Shown here: positions 58,926-64,000 of the stretch, one piece after another
Layout of the letters: every line of letters starts with the position of its first letter
Numbering within the stretch: the first letter of the stretch is position 1
NCBI GenBank assembly: GCA_030539335.1
Contig: JAUNSG010000009.1
Span: forward strand, 1-64,000
DNA from: Eubacteriales bacterium
Lineage (GTDB): Bacteria > Bacillota > Clostridia > Oscillospirales > Butyricicoccaceae
DNA length: 64,000 bases
Direction of reading: 5' to 3'
Position numbers and translations under genes: made by a program
Notes under the pieces: generated by a model
The model's input: only the letters and a program-made list of their open reading frames with translations
Told to the model about the DNA's origin: nothing
Databases searched by the model: none

Positions 58926-59984
58926 TTATAATGATATCAATCCATAGTGGCGCGTAAACATATCCAGATGTTCGGAATCCAGCTCCCATGTTCCGTCATA
59001 CAGCGCAATGCCGTTGAAGACGCGCAGGGCTTTTTCAAACAGAACCGGATTTTCCGCCGCAAGGCAGACCGGACGCTCCAACAGGTATTGATTTTCCGCC
59101 AGCAGATAAATGTCCTCTAGCGAGGTGATCTCGAGCTTGATGGCTCCCGACCAGACGTCCTCCAGCTCCAGCAGCGTCTCCTCGAAGTGATCCTCCAAAT
59201 CCAATGGGTCAGAGATATCAATGGTAGCATCGACAAAATGTACTTTGCGGCCGACCGGTGCGAGAATATAGTCGCGGTCGATCTCCGGATCCTCTGTGTC
59301 GTCGCTCTCCGGGATGAGCGGTACAATCCGCTCCGCCTGCTCTTCGCTAACCGCCAGATAAAACTCCGCCTCCGGCAGTGTCTTACCGTGTTTGCCATCG
59401 TTTGCTTTCAACGCAAGCCCCAGGGCAACACGGGAGTGTGGTGACAGCTCACTGATCGTCTCATCAATCTCATCCAGATTTCCGGTCAGAATCAGTCCCG
59501 CCACACCGATGCGCTGCAGAATTCCCAGCGCGCACATCAGCGGTGTGCCGTCCGGCATACAGCCATCCTCATCCACCGGCAGCTCAACCAGAATGCCGAC
59601 TCCCGACTGATCGGTCGCCGCCAAAACGGCAGCCCGCAGTGCCTGCAGGCTTTCCCCCATGCGGAAATACAGAAAATCTGCTTTGACACGCAGGGCCTTC
59701 GCCACCACATCGCGGAACTGATGGATCATCCAGTCAGCATTCCACGTTTCCGATGTCGTGTCCTCCTCCTGTGCGAGACGCGCTTCGATCGCCACGCCAA
59801 TCAGACGCTCTCCCGCATGTCGGCGTGCCCGCGTGACATTGACCGCGTCATCCACGATGATCGCTGCGGCACGGCTGTTTGCATCCAGCGCAGCCAGATG
59901 CTCACGGTCCTGTATATGAACGATAATTTCTCCCTTACACAAAGGAACGGGTTCCATAACTCTCCAATCTGCCTCTCGGGCCAA
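58926..59984 (-). CDS. Homocysteine methyltransferase-like protein without zinc cysteines
   Basis: 352 residues from a TTG at 59984 that has no ribosome site. Residues about 45-205 follow the first barrel of MetH step by step: VKADFLYFRMGESLQALRAA parallels its IETMSDLLEIKAA, then a LELPV strand, then LTGNLDEIDETI where MetH has NCSLGPEEI. The zinc cysteines are gone. The end (ERPVCLAAENPVLFEKALR, FNGIALYDG) recalls the methyl-THF barrel. So it is probably a non-catalytic relative of methionine synthase. The frame stays open and coding-like up to the argS stop (KFILDPDGAPFWNISLA), but no normal start codon is found; ATG 59957 is the safest short start. Confidence 0.7.
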   Translation of the reverse strand: MAREADWRVMEPVPLCKGEIIVHIQDREHLAALDANSRAAAIIVDDAVNVTRARRHAGERLIGVAIEARLAQEEDTTSETWNADWMIHQFRDVVAKALRVKADFLYFRMGESLQALRAAVLAATDQSGVGILVELPVDEDGCMPDGTPLMCALGILQRIGVAGLILTGNLDEIDETISELSPHSRVALGLALKANDGKHGKTLPEAEFYLAVSEEQAERIVPLIPESDDTEDPEIDRDYILAPVGRKVHFVDATIDISDPLDLEDHFEETLLELEDVWSGAIKLEITSLEDIYLLAENQYLLERPVCLAAENPVLFEKALRVFNGIALYDGTWELDSEHLDMFTRHYGLISL

Positions 59985-60040
59985 TGAAATATTCCAGAAC
60001 GGTGCACCGTCCGGATCCAGAATGAACTTGTCTTCTATGC

Positions 60041-61729
60041 TTACATATGCTCCGGCGCATCGACACCGATGATCGTCAGAACATTAAAGATGGTCTGTCG
60101 TGCCGCCGCACACAAAATCATACGCGCGTCACGTACCGCCGGTTCTGCCTCCTTGATGCGGCAGGCATTGTAGAAACGATGGAACTGCGCACACATCGCC
60201 ACCGCATACTTGTTCATGCGGGATGGGTCGCGGTCCGCTGCGGCCTGAACAATCTCTTCCGGCAGCAGGCTGATCTGCTTGATCAGTGCAATTTCCTCCG
60301 TCTCCTGAAGTACCGTCAGATCGGCATCCTCCGGCATAGCAACGCCTTCCTCCTGCATCTTACGGAGCAGGCTGCAAATGCGGGCATACGCATACTGGCA
60401 GTAGTACAGTGGGTTCTCGTTGTCCTCCTTGACCGCCAGGCCGAGATCGAACTCCATCTGTGTCTCGGCAGCGCGCGAATTGAAGAACCAACGCGCCGAA
60501 TCAACCGGAATCTCATCCAGCAAATCCGCCAGCTGGAGCGACTTGCCGGTACGCTTGGACATGCGGACAATCTCACCGTCGCGCATCATCTTGACCAACT
60601 GCATCAGGACGATCTCCAGGCGGTCGGAACCGTTCAGTCCGAGTGCATCCAGTGCGCTCGTCAGACGGAGTACATGGCCATGATGGTCGGCGCCCCAGAT
60701 ATTGATGACGCGGTCAAAATTACGAACCGCAAATTTATTCCGGTGATACGCAATATCCGCCGCGAAATAGGTGTAGAAGCCGTTGGCGCGGCGCAGGACA
60801 TCGTCCTTCTCACAACCGAAATCGGTGGAGCGCAGCCACAGTGCGCCATCCTTCTCATAGGTCGCCCCCTTGGCGGTCAGCTCCTCTACCGTCTTCTCCA
60901 CAAAGCCGGACTCATGCAGCGAGCTTTCCAGGAACCAGACATCGTACTCGATCTTATACCGGTTCAGGTCGCGCTTCATGCGGGAAATATTGGTCGGCAA
61001 GCCGTATTCGACAATGAGCTGACGGCGCTCCTGCTCGTCCATCGTGAGCAGCTTGTCACCGTACTGCTCCACGAGGTCGTGTGCCAGCTCACGGATGTCT
61101 GCACCTTGATACCAGCTCTCATCAAATTCGATCGCGTCCTCGCCCTTCAGCTCCTGAATGTAGCGTCCCTCTACGGAATGGGCAAACTTGTCCACCTGAT
61201 TGCCTGCATCGTTGACATAGAACTCACGGGTTACGTCATTGCCGGCCCACGCCAGTACCTCGGCCAGACAGTCACCCAGGACACCGCCGCGGGCGTTGCC
61301 CATGTGCATCGGGCCGGTCGGGTTGGCCGAAACGAACTCGACCATGATCTTCTCCGGCTTTTCCGCCGTGGAACGTCCATAATTGACGCCCATCGACTGT
61401 ACCAGAGCAATGGCATCCGCATACCATTTCTGTCCCAGGCGGAAATTCAAAAAGCCCGGTCCGGCAATCGAAATCTCCGTGAAATAGGTATCCTCCAGCT
61501 GCATCTGCTCGACCAGCGCCTCCGCAATCTTGCGCGGCGCCATGTGCAGCGCACGAGCGCACTGCATGGCAAACGAAGATGCATAATCGCCGTTCTTGCT
61601 GTCCTTCGGAATCTCTACCGCAACAGCCGGAACATCGCCCTGCGGCAGAGTCCCTGCCGCGACGGCCGCCTGATACGCTGCGGCCACCACCTGTGCCGCC
61701 TGCTGCTTTGCTTTCTCTATCATATTCAT
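60041..61729 (-). CDS. argS: Arginyl-tRNA synthetase
   Basis: 562 residues, class I. HIGH-type motif NPTGPMHMGNARGG, KMSKS-type motif RMSKRTGKSL, N-terminal additional domain (about 1-110), C-terminal DALR anticodon domain (LYYCQYAYARICSLLRKM). Start ATG 61729 has AAAGGG about 11 bases upstream. The DUF1934 gene lies 46 bases upstream on the same strand, the same neighbour as in B. subtilis. Confidence 0.96.
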   Translation of the reverse strand: MNMIEKAKQQAAQVVAAAYQAAVAAGTLPQGDVPAVAVEIPKDSKNGDYASSFAMQCARALHMAPRKIAEALVEQMQLEDTYFTEISIAGPGFLNFRLGQKWYADAIALVQSMGVNYGRSTAEKPEKIMVEFVSANPTGPMHMGNARGGVLGDCLAEVLAWAGNDVTREFYVNDAGNQVDKFAHSVEGRYIQELKGEDAIEFDESWYQGADIRELAHDLVEQYGDKLLTMDEQERRQLIVEYGLPTNISRMKRDLNRYKIEYDVWFLESSLHESGFVEKTVEELTAKGATYEKDGALWLRSTDFGCEKDDVLRRANGFYTYFAADIAYHRNKFAVRNFDRVINIWGADHHGHVLRLTSALDALGLNGSDRLEIVLMQLVKMMRDGEIVRMSKRTGKSLQLADLLDEIPVDSARWFFNSRAAETQMEFDLGLAVKEDNENPLYYCQYAYARICSLLRKMQEEGVAMPEDADLTVLQETEEIALIKQISLLPEEIVQAAADRDPSRMNKYAVAMCAQFHRFYNACRIKEAEPAVRDARMILCAAARQTIFNVLTIIGVDAPEHM

Positions 61730-61775
61730 AAAAAGAATATCCCTTTCCTTACTATATGCTATTCAAAAAAAACGG

Positions 61776-62219
61776 TTACGACGGGCGGACCGACAGCTCA
61801 AACCGGTGTGCCCCCGCAAGACTGGCATCGATCTCCACCGTATAATCGATCGCCAGTGCGCCGCCGTTTTCGTCGATCGAACTGGTCAGCTGCGATGTAT
61901 GCGTCGAAACCGCGACCTCGCCCAGCTCCGTCTGATACAATCCAACTTGACGCTCATGCTCGGCAAACCGCATCTGCGACGGATACGTCCCCGTCCGCGT
62001 CATCGTGATCTGCTTCGGCTCGATCTTCAAGGTTGTCCGGGAGCCTTCCATGCCGGTCAGCTCGCTCTCCTCATAGGAGATATAGAACTTCCCATTGCGT
62101 CCATACAGACGGCCGGTTGTAATCAGATCGACCTGATCCGGCTCACAGCCTTCAAAATTCTGGCGGCTGACAATTGTGATGACCACATCTTTTTTGATCG
62201 ATTCCATCTTTTCCATCAT
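61776..62219 (-). CDS. DUF1934 (YwiB-type) beta-barrel protein
   Basis: 147 residues, a calycin-like small beta barrel: DVVITIVSRQ, LITTGRLYGRNGKFYISYEE, TTLKIEPKQITMTRTG, TSQLTSSIDENGGALAIDY. DUF1934 proteins stand next to argS in many Firmicutes; function unknown. The start overlaps the murI stop (ATGATG), so it is coupled to murI and argS. Confidence 0.9.
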   Translation of the reverse strand: MMEKMESIKKDVVITIVSRQNFEGCEPDQVDLITTGRLYGRNGKFYISYEESELTGMEGSRTTLKIEPKQITMTRTGTYPSQMRFAEHERQVGLYQTELGEVAVSTHTSQLTSSIDENGGALAIDYTVEIDASLAGAHRFELSVRPS

Positions 62220-63043
62220 CTTTTATTCCCTTTCTGTATGGTTCCATACGAGGCAATGTCGATCAGCTCCGCCTGTACCCGCTTCGGCTCCCCAAGGAAC
62301 ATGGAAGCATACTGCCCAAAGCTGTCCGGATCGTCCGACACATAATATTCGGTCCTGCCGTTTCCCGGTTGGCACGGCTCCACAAATGTTTTGGTATACG
62401 CGGCCGCCTCTGCGCCCGGATCAATCAGATGTACCTCTTCCCCCATGTAGCTGCGGATGATATCCGCCAGCAGAGGATAATGCGTACATCCCAGAATCAG
62501 CGTGTCCACTCCAAAATCACGGATTTCCTTTAGGTACTCTTCCACGACCATCTCGGCCACGCGGTCCCCGATGCGGAAGCGTCCGTTTTCCACCAGCGGA
62601 ACAAACAGCGGACACGCCCGCGCAATCGTCTGGACCGAGGGGTCCAGGGTATGTAATCCAGCTTCGTAGGAGCCACTCTGGATGGTTCCCTTTGTGCCGA
62701 TGATGCCGATCTTTCGGTTGCGCGTCTCGCGAACCGCACGGCGGCAGGCCGGCTGGACAACCCCCACCATGGGAACGGAAACCTCCTGCTGCACCGTCCC
62801 CAGTGCAACCGAGCTCACCGTACCACAGGCGACAACGATGGCCTTCAGCGCATGGCTGAGCAGGAACGCCGTGTCCTGCCGGGTATACTCCACAATCGTC
62901 CGGCGGCTGCGTGAGCCATACGGCACACGGCCGGTGTCTCCAAAATAAATAATATGCTCGTCCGGCATGAGGCGATGCAGCTGCCGCACCGCGGTCAGCC
63001 CGCCCAGACCGGAGTCAAATACGCCGATCGCTCGGTTATCCAT
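62216..63043 (-). CDS. murI: Glutamate racemase
   Basis: 275 residues. Makes D-glutamate for peptidoglycan with two catalytic cysteines: VVACGTVSSVA (usually ACNTAS; Asn is Gly here) and ILGCTHYPLL. N-terminal IGVFDSGLGGLTAVRQL and YFGDTGRVPYGSRS are family hallmarks. Start overlaps the ddl stop by 8 bases, so both wall-precursor genes are in one operon. Confidence 0.95.
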   Translation of the reverse strand: MDNRAIGVFDSGLGGLTAVRQLHRLMPDEHIIYFGDTGRVPYGSRSRRTIVEYTRQDTAFLLSHALKAIVVACGTVSSVALGTVQQEVSVPMVGVVQPACRRAVRETRNRKIGIIGTKGTIQSGSYEAGLHTLDPSVQTIARACPLFVPLVENGRFRIGDRVAEMVVEEYLKEIRDFGVDTLILGCTHYPLLADIIRSYMGEEVHLIDPGAEAAAYTKTFVEPCQPGNGRTEYYVSDDPDSFGQYASMFLGEPKRVQAELIDIASYGTIQKGNKR

Positions 63044-64000
63044 CCTGTCTCTCCATCGCCAGCTCTACCAGGCGGTCGATCAGCTTCGGCAGCGGCAGTC
63101 CACTGTATTCCTGCAGCTTTGGATACATGCTGATGCTGGTAAAGCCCGGAAGGGTATTGATCTCGTTAAATACAATTTCGTCCCCGTCATAGGTGCAGAA
63201 GAAATCGACGCGGGACAAGCCCTTGCAGTCGAGCGCACGGTACACACGGACCGCATTTTCCCGGACGCGCTGCATGGCATCCTCGCTGATATGCGCCGGA
63301 ATGTACAGACCGGACGAGCCATCCACATATTTTGCCTCATAGGAATAGAACTCGCGGCTCGGTGCGATCTCTCCCGCAACCGTTGCGGTCGGCTCCTCGT
63401 TGCCGAGAACTGCGACCTCGATCTCATGTCCATCGATGAATTCTTCCACCAAAACCTTGCTGTCGTAATCAAAGCCCTGGGACAGGCCCTCCTTGAGCGA
63501 GGCAAAGTCGGTCGCCTTGGTTACACCGACCGACGAACCCTGTGAACACGGCTTGACAAAGACCGGATACGAACCGAGCGCCTGTTCTGCCGCGTGGGCA
63601 ACCGCGTCCGGATCGGCACGGAACTCGGCACGGCGCGCCAGATAGAAGGCCGCCTGCCGGACGCCGCCTGCCTGCTGCACCAGAATCTTGGTCAGGCTCT
63701 TGTCCATGCTGTTGGCCGAAGCGGCAACGCCCGGGCCGACATAGGGAATCCCCGCAAGCTCCAACAAGCCCTGCATGGTTCCGTCCTCTCCGCCGACGCC
63801 GTGCAGCTCCGGAATGACGCAGTCGACGCGGATCGTCTCCGCACCGCTTTCGCGCAGGACCAGAAGCCCATGTACCCTGCGATCCGGCGACAGCATCGCC
63901 GGGACCAGCGCCTCGCTTTCCTTCCATGCTCCGCTCTCCACGGCATCGTAGTCGTCGGATTCATATAAGAACCAACGGCCATCCTTTGTGATGCCGACCG
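63036..64000 (-). CDS. ddl: D-alanine--D-alanine ligase, N-terminal part outside the window
   Basis: ATP-grasp enzyme making D-Ala-D-Ala for peptidoglycan. The frame is open to the window edge (GITKDGRWFLYESDDYDAVE upstream of the first internal GTG), so the start lies beyond. Visible motifs: HGVGGEDGTMQGLLE (usually HGxxGEDGxxQ), VKPCSQGSSVGV, VEEFIDGHEIEVAVLG and the magnesium loop FNEINTLPGFTSISMYPK. The last motif has Phe-Thr where VanA-type enzymes differ, favouring a D-Ala-D-Ala product (inference). Confidence 0.95.
   Translation of the reverse strand, partial: VGITKDGRWFLYESDDYDAVESGAWKESEALVPAMLSPDRRVHGLLVLRESGAETIRVDCVIPELHGVGGEDGTMQGLLELAGIPYVGPGVAASANSMDKSLTKILVQQAGGVRQAAFYLARRAEFRADPDAVAHAAEQALGSYPVFVKPCSQGSSVGVTKATDFASLKEGLSQGFDYDSKVLVEEFIDGHEIEVAVLGNEEPTATVAGEIAPSREFYSYEAKYVDGSSGLYIPAHISEDAMQRVRENAVRVYRALDCKGLSRVDFFCTYDGDEIVFNEINTLPGFTSISMYPKLQEYSGLPLPKLIDRLVELAMERQDG

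Noticed and set aside
1..64000. CRISPR arrays, insertion sequences, rRNA genes, toxin-antitoxin pairs
   Set aside because: Looked for regular repeats, transposase motifs and rRNA signatures; none seen. Short hairpin repeats are terminators.

Overview
The window is a 64 kb piece of a chromosome from a spore-forming, Gram-positive Clostridia-type bacterium, probably an Oscillospirales-like gut lineage (inference). The evidence is a pro-sigma-E/SpoIIGA pair, SpoIIE with Spo0A-type boxes, heterodimeric AddAB, RNase J, a DnaG-RpoD operon, strong AGGAGG ribosome binding sites, many intrinsic terminators and a housekeeping GC content well above 50 percent. No phage, insertion sequence, CRISPR array or rRNA is visible.

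Layout. 1-2.5 kb: 3' part of a Zn/Cd/Pb P-type ATPase. 2.6-5 kb: sigE, spoIIGA and ylmH. 5-9 kb: birA, an ArsR regulator with a nitroreductase, and RNase J. 9.4-16 kb: a one-carbon/methionine region with metF, a separate MetH-reactivation protein, a MetH lacking that domain, a secreted SH3-3D wall protein and a fused homocysteine methyltransferase-MTHFR. 16-19.9 kb: two GNAT enzymes, a flavodoxin-ferredoxin protein, a YtxH-like anchor protein and an autoregulated MerR. 19.9-23.3 kb: an AT-richer accessory block (three exported or membrane proteins, a PadR pair) lying between two nearly identical terminators. 23.3-27.8 kb: MarR plus a heterodimeric ABC exporter. 28-34.5 kb: a minus-strand housekeeping run, hflX-yigZ-dgt-dnaG-rpoD-comEB. 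34.6-35 kb: a gene-free interval with all the marks of a roughly 315-nt structured RNA. 35-46 kb: a LacI regulator, a C_GCAxxG_C_C protein, rpmE, addAB with an unknown zinc-ribbon protein, another structured intergenic interval and a DedA pair. 46.4-49.4 kb: spoIIE and yjdF with a yjdF-type riboswitch leader.

49.4-57.3 kb is an AT-rich accessory island: small secreted proteins, two of them paralogues with matching heads and different tails; an XRE regulator facing a promoter with a perfect inverted repeat; eroded copies of a Cu/Zn superoxide dismutase end and of an Ig-like protein; a MerR-controlled hydrolase; an intact sodC; and a TetR gene coupled to a M23 peptidase. The repeated order of fragments suggests one block was duplicated and then decayed. 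57.3-64 kb returns to core genes: a Met-Glu-Val tRNA operon with a duplicated tRNA-Val 3' end, prmA, a zinc-less homocysteine-methyltransferase-like protein, argS, a DUF1934 protein, murI and the 3' part of ddl.

Points that best repay checking are the RNA candidate at 34639-34953, the methyltransferase-like pseudoenzyme at 58926-59984 with its missing start codon, and the duplicated and decayed modules in the 50-55 kb island.
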